The notes beneath the pieces are model-generated. The model was not told the DNA's origin and did no database searches. It saw only the letters and a program-made list of their open reading frames with translations. A DNA stretch of 7,766 nucleotides from Victivallales bacterium Lenti_02 (GTDB taxonomy: Bacteria > Verrucomicrobiota > Lentisphaeria > Oligosphaerales > Lenti-02): NCBI GenBank assembly GCA_001603055.1, contig LVAZ01000032.1, forward strand, positions 1 through 7,766, read 5' to 3'. Below are positions 1-6,786 of this stretch, in pieces; the first letter of the stretch is position 1; each line of letters starts with the position of its first letter. A program made the translations under genes and the position numbers.

Positions 1-163
1 CCGCCACGATCTCCGCCTCCGCTGTCCGGGCCAGTTCCCGGACATGGTCCAGAGAAGTGGATTCCACAAAGGTGCCTGCCACCCCCGCCCGCCACGCCTC
101 CCAGCGCCGTCGGCCCCGACCGGAGCGGGAACCGGGATTGAGAATCACCAGCACCCGCTTCAT
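1..163 (-). CDS. Diacylglycerol/sphingosine kinase-family lipid kinase, N-terminal part only
   Basis: Only the first 54 codons are in the window; the gene runs off the left edge. The peptide opens with a beta-strand (KRVLVIL) followed at residues 9-17 by NPGSRSGRG, which matches the NPxSGxG nucleotide-binding signature that opens the DAGK catalytic domain (YegS/DgkB/BmrU type). The last visible residues (AEIVA) sit where the family normally continues into its GGDGT motif, which is outside the window. Family members phosphorylate diacylglycerol, sphingoid bases or related lipid alcohols with ATP at the membrane; the substrate here is unknown. The ATG overlaps the stop of the upstream radical SAM gene as ATGA, and only a weak GGGA-type ribosome site precedes it, so translation is probably coupled. 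Fold assignment is fairly secure; the exact substrate and integrity of the gene are not. Confidence 0.8.
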   Translation of the reverse strand, partial: MKRVLVILNPGSRSGRGRRRWEAWRAGVAGTFVESTSLDHVRELARTAEAEIVA

Positions 164-1443
164 GGCCGGTAGATTCCCAGTTTGCGGTAGACCGGCGTGA
201 GTTCGCCCCGATCCCATTCCGCAACCAGCTTTTCCGTCTTCTCCTGGCTCAACGGAGTCGGTTCGCCCTCGGCCAACGCCTGCGCGATCCGCCCCGCTTG
301 GGTGCAGCAGAGCCAGTCGCGACGGGCATCGGGAAAAGCCGCCCGCATCCGGGCGAAAATGGCCGCGAAAGGTTCTCGGTTCACATTGCCGAAGGAGAGA
401 TTGAGGAACTCGCAGGGCTGCACCTCGCCGTCGGCCCCGACATAGAAGCGGTCGATGGCCCCCGCCGTGCAACCCAGCACCTCGGGCGCCTCCTCGAACA
501 CCTGCGCCGCCAGCGACGGATAATCGGCGCGGCGACGGCTGTTGTAGAGCAGGTGCTCCCGGCGAATTGCGGCAATCAGCGCCGGGTCCGACTGCATCCC
601 CGTCTGGCCGAGCCAGAGCCCGGCGGGTTTGGGGTGGATGAGCTGCACGAAATCGGCATCGAGGGAACGGGCCAAAGCCATCAATTCGGCCAGCCGTCCG
701 GCCCGGAGAGCCGCCTCGGAGAGAACGCTGTTCAGAGTCAAGGCCATCCCCTCCGCCCGCGCCTGCCGACATACTTCCAACGCCGTCGCGAAGGAACCCT
801 CCACTCCCGTGAAGGCGTCGTGTTCAGTCGCATCCGGGGCATGGATCGAAACCATCAGACCATAGGCGCCAGCCAGGCGAAGGTCGCGCAGCATGCCCGG
901 TTCCAGACCCGCGCCGGTGGTGTTCACCCAGCATTCCACCCCTTCGCCCAGCGCCTTCGCCAAGCGGAGCAGACGGGGGAAACGCAGCAGCGGCTCCCCC
1001 CCTTCCACATCGAACAGGGTCACCCCCTCGTCGCGCACCCGCAAGGCGGTGTCGATCAGCACCTCCTCCGCCAAGTCATGCCCGCCGTCCCGCCGCTGAT
1101 AACAGTGGGGGCAGTGGTAGGTGCAGGCGCGGGTCATGGAATAGACCACGGTGACCGGTCCCGGCGGCCGACGCACCAGCTTGGTCTCGATCGAGCGGAA
1201 AAAGGCCGGGCTCGGGTAGGCGGGCAGATACAGGTGCAGCTTGCTCCGCCCGTTGCAGGACATGGCCCTGTTGTGGCGGAAAATCAGGAGCAGGCGCAGG
1301 GCGCGGCAGAGAAACCGCAGGTAGCGCAGCGGGTTGTAGCCGAACAAACTAGGCCGGAGCAGATAGTGTCCCGCCACATGCAGGGCGATGCGCCCGTAAA
1401 GCGCAACCTTGGCAAAACCGGTGATGTGACGCCGGGAGGTCAT
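160..1443 (-). CDS. Radical SAM enzyme with SPASM-like C-terminal region, linked to a UbiA prenyltransferase
   Basis: This 427-residue protein has the radical SAM cluster C107-x3-C111-x2-C114 (CTYHCPHC) at the start of the catalytic barrel, and an EGGEP motif at 147-151 for S-adenosylmethionine binding. The C-terminal region holds C325, then GADGEVQPC ending at C344, a GNV turn at 352-354, and C379-C380. This resembles a shortened SPASM/twitch domain, so an auxiliary Fe-S cluster is likely. The first ~100 residues are basic, with a hydrophobic stretch near 41-56, and may lie on the membrane. The ATG is preceded by AGGG at 7-nt spacing. The gene starts 12 nt after the UbiA stop and its own stop overlaps the lipid-kinase start. 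Families with this architecture modify peptides, cofactors or lipids through a 5'-deoxyadenosyl radical. The neighbours favour an isoprenoid or lipid substrate, but that is inference; a peptide substrate is not excluded, although no precursor peptide gene is visible. Confidence 0.9.
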   Translation of the reverse strand: MTSRRHITGFAKVALYGRIALHVAGHYLLRPSLFGYNPLRYLRFLCRALRLLLIFRHNRAMSCNGRSKLHLYLPAYPSPAFFRSIETKLVRRPPGPVTVVYSMTRACTYHCPHCYQRRDGGHDLAEEVLIDTALRVRDEGVTLFDVEGGEPLLRFPRLLRLAKALGEGVECWVNTTGAGLEPGMLRDLRLAGAYGLMVSIHAPDATEHDAFTGVEGSFATALEVCRQARAEGMALTLNSVLSEAALRAGRLAELMALARSLDADFVQLIHPKPAGLWLGQTGMQSDPALIAAIRREHLLYNSRRRADYPSLAAQVFEEAPEVLGCTAGAIDRFYVGADGEVQPCEFLNLSFGNVNREPFAAIFARMRAAFPDARRDWLCCTQAGRIAQALAEGEPTPLSQEKTEKLVAEWDRGELTPVYRKLGIYRP

Positions 1444-1455
1444 GCCGATGCCCTG

Positions 1456-2421
1456 TCAGGCCTGAGGATCGCGGTACATATCGAAAAGGAACCCGATAAA
1501 TACATAGCTGGCGGAGAGGAGATAAAGCGCCAGTGTGCCATTGAAGATGGCGACCAGGGTCACTTGCCCCGCCACGCAGGCCCGGAAGTTGGTCACCAGG
1601 CTGAAATAGGTCCGCTCGCCGGTCGGATAACGGAAATAGAGGCAGGCGGTCCAGACTTGCAGAAAGAGGGTCATCAGCCCGCAGAAGGCGAAATCCCGGA
1701 GGTAGAGGATGTCGGTGAACGGCAGCCAGCCGAGATAGCCCATGCCCAGAAAGGCGAGCGTGGGCAGGAAGGCCCCCGCGATTCCCATCCAGCGCGACAC
1801 CTGCAGGCCATGCCGCACCACAAAGGTCCGCTTGCCCGCCGCCGCGTCGCCCGCCGCATCCTTGAAGTAGGTGTAGTAGGTCATCAAACCGTTGAGCAAG
1901 GCCACCAGCAGCACCACGCTCAGGCGGTTGCTGGTGAACACGGGACGCAGCAGAGGCCCCGAGGCCAGGAAGCCGTAGACCGTACACATGGAGATGCTCA
2001 GGCCGAACACCGCGTTACCCAGCAGGGACCAGGCTTTGGCGTACTCGTAGAGGACATTCAACAACACCCCGATCAGCAGGGGCAGCAGCGACCAGGGATT
2101 CAGATGGAAGGAGAGCAGCCCCACGCCGAACAGCGCCGCCAGCGAGAGCGCCAGCGCCCACCGGGGATGCAGCTCCCCGGTGACCATCGGCCGGTTCGGG
2201 GCGTTCACCCGATCCTCCGGCAATCCCAGATAGTCGTTCACGATCTGGTTGATGCCCCAGCTCAGGAACAGCATCGCCAGAATCACCATGCCGCGCGGGG
2301 CCGAATACCGGCTCGGGGCGCAGAACTGATAGAACGAAACGCCAATCCAGCCGGCAATACCCGTCACGAAGGCGTAGTAGAGCCGCATGGACTTCACATA
2401 GGCACGGAAAAAACGAAGCAC
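1456..2421 (-). CDS. UbiA-superfamily membrane prenyltransferase
   Basis: A 321-residue integral membrane protein with about eight or nine hydrophobic helices (for example near 44-61, 88-108, 110-128, 166-184, 212-232, 245-263 and 285-315). Two loop motifs identify the UbiA family: NDYLGLPEDRVNAPNRP at 62-78 and KDAAGDAAAGKRT at 187-199, corresponding to the Mg-diphosphate-binding aspartate motifs. The family joins a polyprenyl diphosphate to an acceptor such as a quinone precursor, heme, chlorophyllide or glycerol-phosphate ether. Here the middle aspartate of the usual NDxxDxxxD is Gly66, while D63 and D70 remain and the second motif keeps D188 and D192. The start is GTG, chosen because AGAGGAGA lies 9 nt upstream at 2431-2438 and the preceding gene ends 33 nt away. 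It is the first gene of the tight UbiA - radical SAM - lipid kinase unit. Sequence alone does not decide the acceptor. Confidence 0.9.
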   Translation of the reverse strand: MLRFFRAYVKSMRLYYAFVTGIAGWIGVSFYQFCAPSRYSAPRGMVILAMLFLSWGINQIVNDYLGLPEDRVNAPNRPMVTGELHPRWALALSLAALFGVGLLSFHLNPWSLLPLLIGVLLNVLYEYAKAWSLLGNAVFGLSISMCTVYGFLASGPLLRPVFTSNRLSVVLLVALLNGLMTYYTYFKDAAGDAAAGKRTFVVRHGLQVSRWMGIAGAFLPTLAFLGMGYLGWLPFTDILYLRDFAFCGLMTLFLQVWTACLYFRYPTGERTYFSLVTNFRACVAGQVTLVAIFNGTLALYLLSASYVFIGFLFDMYRDPQA

Positions 2422-2454
2422 GGGTTTGGTTCTCCTCTGCCAGCCCCCCCCCTG

Positions 2455-4398
2455 CTACTCGCCGAGGCGGATCACCTTGGGTTCGAGAGGCCCGAAGCTG
2501 AGTTCAAGGGCGGTTCCGTCGAGCCGGGCTCCGCCCTCGCCCAGAGCATGGGACAGCTTGGCGTAGGCGCTCGGGAAACGGAAGGTGGCGGCGGCGGGCT
2601 CCTCCGCGCTGTTCACGGCGATGAGGTAGACCTCGTTCTCCAGCCGGGCCAGACGCCAGGCCACGCCCTCCGGCGCCTCGACCGCGACGGCGGGAACCGG
2701 CTCGACCGAGAGAATGACCGGAATCAGGGCGCTGATTTCCGCCGCCATGGTCTTCACCTCTGCCCAGCGCTGTTCGAAGGGGTCCACGGCGTTCATCTTG
2801 TGCAGGTCGAACCAGGAATAGAAGACCAGGCCGTTGGCTCCGGCGGCGATGCACTGCCAGGCCATCGAGCGCATTTCCAGCAGGGTCGGTGCCCGGTAGG
2901 TGGCGGCATCCTGGGCGGATTTCTTGTAGGCCCGCCAGTCGAAGACCTGGGGCACCTGCCACACTGAACGCTGGCCGAAGGCACCGTTGCGGGTCTTGCG
3001 CGTCCAGTCCAAGGCAGTGGCGGCGGGCTTGGTGGGAATGGGATAGGGATCGGTGCCGATGGCGTCGAAACTCGACAGGTAGGCGCGGACATCGTTCACC
3101 TGATAGAGCACGACCCAAGTGGGATGGTCGGGGTCCAGTTCCTCGATCCAGCTCTGATGGGCGTCGAGCCGGTCCATCATCTCCTTGGGCAGCTCGTCGT
3201 TGAGATACCAGGCCAGCATGGCGGGATGCTCGCGGCAGTCCGCCACCGCCTTCTCGACCGCCGGACGTTCGTCCTCGGGGGTGGCGATGTGCTTCGGACA
3301 CCATTTGGTGCCCGCGTAGTAGTCCTTGATGCTGGCGATCACTTTCAGCCCATGCCCGTGAATCCAGTCCATCCGCTCGCGGTTGGGACGCCCGTAGGGC
3401 ATGAGACAGTTGAACGAGGAATCGGCGTAGACGCCCAGATTCTTCTCGTCCACCCCGCTCCAGTACATGCCGAGGGGGAAGAAGGGCTTGCCCTCGACGA
3501 TCACCCGCTGGTGCTCGTCGATATAGACCCGCCGCTTGGTCGGCTCGGCCACGCGGTGCAAACCGATAGCCGCCTCGCCTTTGGCCGGACCGTTGCGCAG
3601 GGAAAACCGGCAGGAAACCCGGTAGCTGCCCACCGCCAGCGGCGTGCTGTCGAGGACGAATTCCGCATGGTCCGCCGCGATGGCGGAGGGCGGCGCCGTC
3701 GCCGCGACCTTGCCCTCGCCGTCAATCACTTCCAGCACCCCCTCGACCTCGTCCGGCGTCGCCATGGTTCCGGCCAGGGAGAGCCCCACGAAAACCCGCA
3801 CCGGGCCGCCGGCGGTCTCGTTGCGGTAGCGGTCGGTGGTGATGCCCTCGGCCAGGGGCGGCACGAAGAGCCGGAGCGAGACGTCGTCCCAGTAGGCGAT
3901 TCCGGTCATGCCCTTGCGCACGTAGCAGGTCAGATTCACCGACTCCGTCGCCTCGGGAACCGGTCCCGACACGGCGCGGACCAGCTTCCATTCGCCCTGG
4001 GTGCCCTTGACTCCGGAGGGATAGCTGCCGCTCAGATACTTCTTTTCGGCCCCCCAGAATTCCAGGCAGATCGTGGCGCCGCTGTCCTCGCCCTCGATGT
4101 TCTCCGTGCGCACCCAGGCGGACAGCTCGTAGCGTCGTCCCTTCTCGACCGTCACCGGCACCGCGCACAGGACATATTTCCCCGCGTCCGCGTTCTCGAA
4201 CCGCAGGCAACGCTCGCCGCTGCGCGGGGCGGTCGTGCTGATCGAGTATTCCGGACTCGGCAGCCGCCAGCCCACTGGCTGGTCCCCCTCCATCTCCTCG
4301 AACCCCGGATTCGGCGCCAGATTCGGCCCCACCGGCCCGGCCCACGTCAACATCCCGGCACAGAGCAACCCCGCGACGGCAAAGGAAAGGCAGCGCAT
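2455..4398 (-). CDS. Secreted multidomain glycoside-hydrolase-like protein (CBM-like domain plus clan-A-type barrel)
   Basis: From the ATG at 4398 the protein has 647 residues. Residues 1-20 form a Sec signal peptide (basic start, hydrophobic core, likely cut after LTWA). Residues ~25-178 resemble CBM4/9/22-type beta-sandwiches: an NLAPNPGFEE opening, a GWR strand, YELSAWVRT and a closing AYWDDVSL. Residues ~180-285 look like an Ig-like beta domain. Residues ~290-560 resemble a clan GH-A TIM barrel: VEGKPFFPLGMYW at 301-313, AWYLNDELP at 396-404 where D401/E402 fit the acid/base position, DPYPIP at 450-455, and VFYSWFD at 525-531. A beta-sandwich follows to the end. It should be exported and act on a polysaccharide or glycoside; neither substrate nor GH family can be named, and the nucleophile is not assigned. 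An in-frame GTG at 4446 would hide the signal peptide; AGGAGG 8 nt before 4398 settles the start. Confidence 0.85.
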   Translation of the reverse strand: MRCLSFAVAGLLCAGMLTWAGPVGPNLAPNPGFEEMEGDQPVGWRLPSPEYSISTTAPRSGERCLRFENADAGKYVLCAVPVTVEKGRRYELSAWVRTENIEGEDSGATICLEFWGAEKKYLSGSYPSGVKGTQGEWKLVRAVSGPVPEATESVNLTCYVRKGMTGIAYWDDVSLRLFVPPLAEGITTDRYRNETAGGPVRVFVGLSLAGTMATPDEVEGVLEVIDGEGKVAATAPPSAIAADHAEFVLDSTPLAVGSYRVSCRFSLRNGPAKGEAAIGLHRVAEPTKRRVYIDEHQRVIVEGKPFFPLGMYWSGVDEKNLGVYADSSFNCLMPYGRPNRERMDWIHGHGLKVIASIKDYYAGTKWCPKHIATPEDERPAVEKAVADCREHPAMLAWYLNDELPKEMMDRLDAHQSWIEELDPDHPTWVVLYQVNDVRAYLSSFDAIGTDPYPIPTKPAATALDWTRKTRNGAFGQRSVWQVPQVFDWRAYKKSAQDAATYRAPTLLEMRSMAWQCIAAGANGLVFYSWFDLHKMNAVDPFEQRWAEVKTMAAEISALIPVILSVEPVPAVAVEAPEGVAWRLARLENEVYLIAVNSAEEPAAATFRFPSAYAKLSHALGEGGARLDGTALELSFGPLEPKVIRLGE

Positions 4399-4406
4399 GG
4401 TCACGA

Positions 4407-4412
4407 CCTCCT
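4407..4412 (-). promoter_or_regulatory. Ribosome binding site that fixes the start of the glycoside-hydrolase-like gene
   Basis: A full AGGAGG lies 8 nt before the ATG at 4398, which begins a signal peptide. The alternative in-frame GTG at 4446 has no comparable site and would add 16 polar residues before the signal peptide. Confidence 0.8.
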
Positions 4413-4436
4413 GCTTGGTTGGTTGGTGGTGCCGCA

Positions 4437-4465
4437 AACGTAGCACCGCCGGTCCCGTCTGTCAT
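4437..4465 (-). promoter_or_regulatory. Candidate promoter of the glycoside-hydrolase-like gene
   Basis: On the minus strand ATGACA (4465-4460) and TACGTT (4442-4437) are 17 nt apart. The -35 box matches consensus at five of six positions but the -10 box at only three. Transcription would begin near 4430, giving a leader of about 32 nt before the ATG at 4398. An imperfect inverted repeat (4425-4432 with 4443-4450) brackets the -10 box. Plausible but unproven. Confidence 0.35.
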
Positions 4466-4537
4466 CCTGTCCCGCCGGTTCCGCCAGTCCGGTATCCAGA
4501 ACCTGGCAGCCAGCGCTCAGTTTTCCAGGTGGTGGAA

Positions 4538-5860
4538 TCAGCTTTTGGGGAAAGGCGGCAGGCAGCAGGGGATTTCGCCGTTGTCCAGGCGCTCGGCGGT
4601 GACGAATGGATTGCATTCGACTTTGGGGGCGCCGGGGACGGTGAAGGGGCCGCAGCCGCAGGGATACTCGCCCGCCTTGTAGCCGAATTCCGGACCGAGT
4701 TCCTTCCAGATCGAGAAGGTTTCAGTGGACATGGAGACGGGGACGGTCTGGTTCCAGCGGCGGATTTCACGGAGGTGATGGCGGTAGATTTCGGCGCGCA
4801 CCGCCTGGGGGAAGGGGCGGGTGATGGTTTCCTTCATCTCCTCCTGGGCCGCTTCGGCCGCCGCCAGGTACTCGGGTTCGAGCAGATCGAGCGGGAGCTT
4901 GCCGCGCAGGTCCGTGAAATTAGTCCACATGAAGCAGCAGATGCTGATGACGTCGGGATTGGTGCGCTCGAAGATGCGCTTGGCGGTGTAGGCGGCATCC
5001 TCGCGCCAGCCCTTGACGGGAATGATGGGCTTGAACTTGTAACGAATCTGGTAGCCCGCCTCCTGGGCGATGCGGGCGGCCTCGATCCGCTCGTCGGTGG
5101 TGCCGGTGTCCGGCTCGATCAGGCGGCTCTGGGTGGGGCCGGAGATGCTCCAGACGAGAATGGTGTTGCCGTTGTGCTTGAGGTTCCGCATCCACTCCGT
5201 GTTCCAGGTCTTGGTGTGGATGATGAGATAGCGGTTCTTGAGGGTGCCGAAATACTCGATCAGCTCGCCGAGGCAGCCCAGTTCCGGTTCGAGGCCCGGC
5301 GGGTCGGCATCGTCGTCGAGCAGATAGGTGAGCTGCCAGGGATGCTTCTCGATCAGCTTGCCGAACCAATGGCAGTACTCGTCGGTGTTGACCCCGGCGA
5401 TCAGCAACCCGCCCAGCCCGCAGTAGCTGCATTTGTGCAGGCAGCCGCTCTGCTGATGGACCCGCCAGCAGGGACGGCAGACCTTGTCGTCGCGGTGGGG
5501 ATCGCCTTCCTTGTTGTAGTTGGCCCAGTTGAAGGCGCAGTGGCCGAGGACGCCATCCAGACGGGAAGGCTTCTCGACCCCGGCGGCGGCAAGCCGGTCC
5601 AGCCGGGCTTGGCGCTCGAAGTCGAATTTGAAGGTGTTGAACAGCAGGACGGGGTCGGGCACGGTCGCCTTCAAGCCCATGGTTCCCCGACCGGAGAGCA
5701 GACCGCCGGCCACGAGCCCCGGCAGATCGGCCTCGCTGTAGACCACCGGCGTCACCGGCGTTTCGAGAGCGGCGACCACCCGTTCCACCTTGGCCATGTA
5801 GGCCGGATTCTTCGCGACCAGATCCTCGACATAGACGGCGGGAGCGTTGACGCGGTACAT
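4538..5860 (-). CDS. Spore photoproduct lyase-like radical SAM protein with extra cysteines
   Basis: From the ATG at 5860 (AGGAGAGG upstream, 7-nt spacing from AGGAG) this is 440 residues. The radical SAM cluster is C140-x3-C144-x2-C147 (CLHKCSYC). What follows tracks the SPL family closely: DDDADPPGLE at 182-191, KNRYLIIHTKT at 208-218, LKHNGNTILVWSIS at 227-240, and TTDERIEAARIAQEAGY at 254-270. Known SPLs reverse the spore photoproduct thymine dimer in DNA using a 5'-deoxyadenosyl radical, and wider SPL-like families of unknown role exist. Here cluster-proximal residues read GLGG rather than the usual YL, a CRPC pair (128-131) precedes the cluster, and the C-terminal tail holds C401, C403, C416, C432 and C433, so a second metal or Fe-S site is possible. 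At 440 residues it is longer than the roughly 340-350 of classical SPL. No sporulation gene is nearby, so a true spore-repair role is doubtful. Confidence 0.85.
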   Translation of the reverse strand: MYRVNAPAVYVEDLVAKNPAYMAKVERVVAALETPVTPVVYSEADLPGLVAGGLLSGRGTMGLKATVPDPVLLFNTFKFDFERQARLDRLAAAGVEKPSRLDGVLGHCAFNWANYNKEGDPHRDDKVCRPCWRVHQQSGCLHKCSYCGLGGLLIAGVNTDEYCHWFGKLIEKHPWQLTYLLDDDADPPGLEPELGCLGELIEYFGTLKNRYLIIHTKTWNTEWMRNLKHNGNTILVWSISGPTQSRLIEPDTGTTDERIEAARIAQEAGYQIRYKFKPIIPVKGWREDAAYTAKRIFERTNPDVISICCFMWTNFTDLRGKLPLDLLEPEYLAAAEAAQEEMKETITRPFPQAVRAEIYRHHLREIRRWNQTVPVSMSTETFSIWKELGPEFGYKAGEYPCGCGPFTVPGAPKVECNPFVTAERLDNGEIPCCLPPFPKS

Positions 5861-5864
5861 GCAG

Positions 5865-5872
5865 CCTCTCCT
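5865..5872 (-). promoter_or_regulatory. Ribosome binding site that fixes the start of the SPL-like gene
   Basis: AGGAGAGG precedes the ATG at 5860, with its AGGAG part 7 nt away. The upstream in-frame GTG at 5902 lacks such a site, and the extra 14 residues are Arg/Gly-rich with no family character. Confidence 0.75.
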
Positions 5873-5991
5873 GTGCCCCCATCGCCCGGCGGCGGGACGC
5901 ACCGGCGACCCCGCGACCGACCGTGGCGGATGGGAAATCTGCGGAACGTATCGGCCCGCCGGGAGGATGCAAGCGCGGCGGCGGCAATCAG

Positions 5992-6020
5992 CCGCGGAAT
6001 ATTTCGGCGTTTTTCCGCAG
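5992..6020 (-). terminator. Hairpin just after the prepilin-like gene, possible weak terminator
   Basis: CTGCGGAA (6020-6013 on the minus strand) can pair with TTCCGCGG (5999-5992) through an 8-bp stem with one G-T wobble and a 13-nt loop, beginning two bases after the stop codon. No U-tract follows, so it is not a standard intrinsic terminator; it could slow polymerase or protect the 3' end. Confidence 0.3.
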
Positions 6021-6022
6021 CG

Positions 6023-6724
6023 CTACTGATTCCAGTTGCCAAACGTCTCCCAGGGGGCATGGATGGCGTAAGCCGCGCTATCGGGATCGTTCCAGCCATA
6101 GCCGATGGGATGAGTCTGGAACCGGTACCACGCCACATGGCCGTCGGCGAAAGCGATGTTGCCGCCGTCGCTGTGCGTCATGCGCATGGCGTAGTACTGA
6201 TTCTGGAGGATGTAGAGATTGCCGCCCCCGGCCCCCTTTTCGGAGATCATGAGGCACTCGCTGGGGCGCTTGATGGTGCCGTCGTGGCGGGGGCCGGGGA
6301 ACATGGTGCCCGCCGTCGAGGCGGCGCAGCCGTAGGGCATGCCGTAGGCGATCTTGTAGCAGTGGTAGGTGGTGCCGGGACAGGCGTAGACCTCGGAACT
6401 GTTCACGTAAGGATAGGTGTAGACCGGCCAACTGCGGTACCAGACAAGATTGGTGGGATGGAACGCGAAGTCGGGGTCCTGCGGCACCAGCACGGTGTCG
6501 GAACTGGCACCGTGGGAAATACCGGGGATCATGCCGTTGTTGTCCCCGGCATACATGATGTTGCCGAGGGCCAGTTGCTTGAGATTGCCGGCGCAGGCGA
6601 TGCTGCGGGCCTTCTCCCGCGCCTTGCTGAGCGCGGGCAGCAGCATGGATGCCAGAATGGCGATGATGGCGATGACGACCAGCAGCTCGATCAGGGTGAA
6701 GGGACGGCGGCGGGGGCGGGACAT
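6023..6724 (-). CDS. Prepilin-like secreted protein, N-terminal methylation leader plus H-X9-DG motif
   Basis: The 233-residue product starts with a short basic leader (residues 1-8) and then FTLIELLVV with Glu13 as the +5 glutamate, followed by a hydrophobic helix to about residue 31 and an amphipathic stretch (KAREKAR). This is the type IV prepilin/type II pseudopilin signature. Near the C-terminus, H184 followed by exactly nine residues and then D194-G195 gives the H-X9-DG motif of the prepilin-like (DUF1559-related) proteins abundant in Planctomycetota, Verrucomicrobiota and Lentisphaerota. Five cysteines (44, 115, 122, 133, 157) could form disulfides outside the membrane. The residue before the cleavage site is Pro8, not the usual Gly. 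The ATG has a strong TAGGAGGAG site at 6-nt spacing. It is the first gene on this strand and has its own sigma70-type promoter. The family's function is largely unknown; a surface or secretion role is inferred. Confidence 0.93.
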   Translation of the reverse strand: MSRPRRRPFTLIELLVVIAIIAILASMLLPALSKAREKARSIACAGNLKQLALGNIMYAGDNNGMIPGISHGASSDTVLVPQDPDFAFHPTNLVWYRSWPVYTYPYVNSSEVYACPGTTYHCYKIAYGMPYGCAASTAGTMFPGPRHDGTIKRPSECLMISEKGAGGGNLYILQNQYYAMRMTHSDGGNIAFADGHVAWYRFQTHPIGYGWNDPDSAAYAIHAPWETFGNWNQ

Positions 6725-6786
6725 GGCAGGCTCCTCCTAATTTGGTTCGGACCCGGAAAGACAGCGGGAAACACCCTTACATCAAG

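Noticed and set aside
298..2967. Very long open frame (889 codons) on the plus strand
   Set aside because: It lies antisense to the UbiA, radical SAM and hydrolase genes, all of which carry clear family motifs. The product is rich in His, Gln, Arg and Gly with no recognisable domain, typical of a shadow frame in GC-rich DNA.
4350..4398. Lipoprotein signal in the hydrolase-like protein (Cys13)
   Set aside because: Residues before the Cys read GLL rather than a lipobox ending in Gly, Ala or Ser, and a normal signal-peptidase site follows at residue 20.
3124..4443. Plus-strand open frame of 439 codons
   Set aside because: Antisense to the hydrolase-like gene, whose signal peptide, domains and ribosome site are all convincing.
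4398..4446. GTG at 4446 as the start of the hydrolase-like gene
   Set aside because: It would bury the signal peptide, and AGGAGG is correctly spaced only for the ATG at 4398.
4499..4537. Intrinsic terminator after the SPL-like gene
   Set aside because: ACCTGG and CCAGGT can pair, but the loop is 18 nt and no U-tract follows.
5945..5972. Promoter for the SPL-like gene (TTGCAT, 16 nt, TACGTT on the minus strand)
   Set aside because: Each box matches consensus at only three of six positions, too weak to list as a feature, though it is the best candidate in the 162-nt gap.
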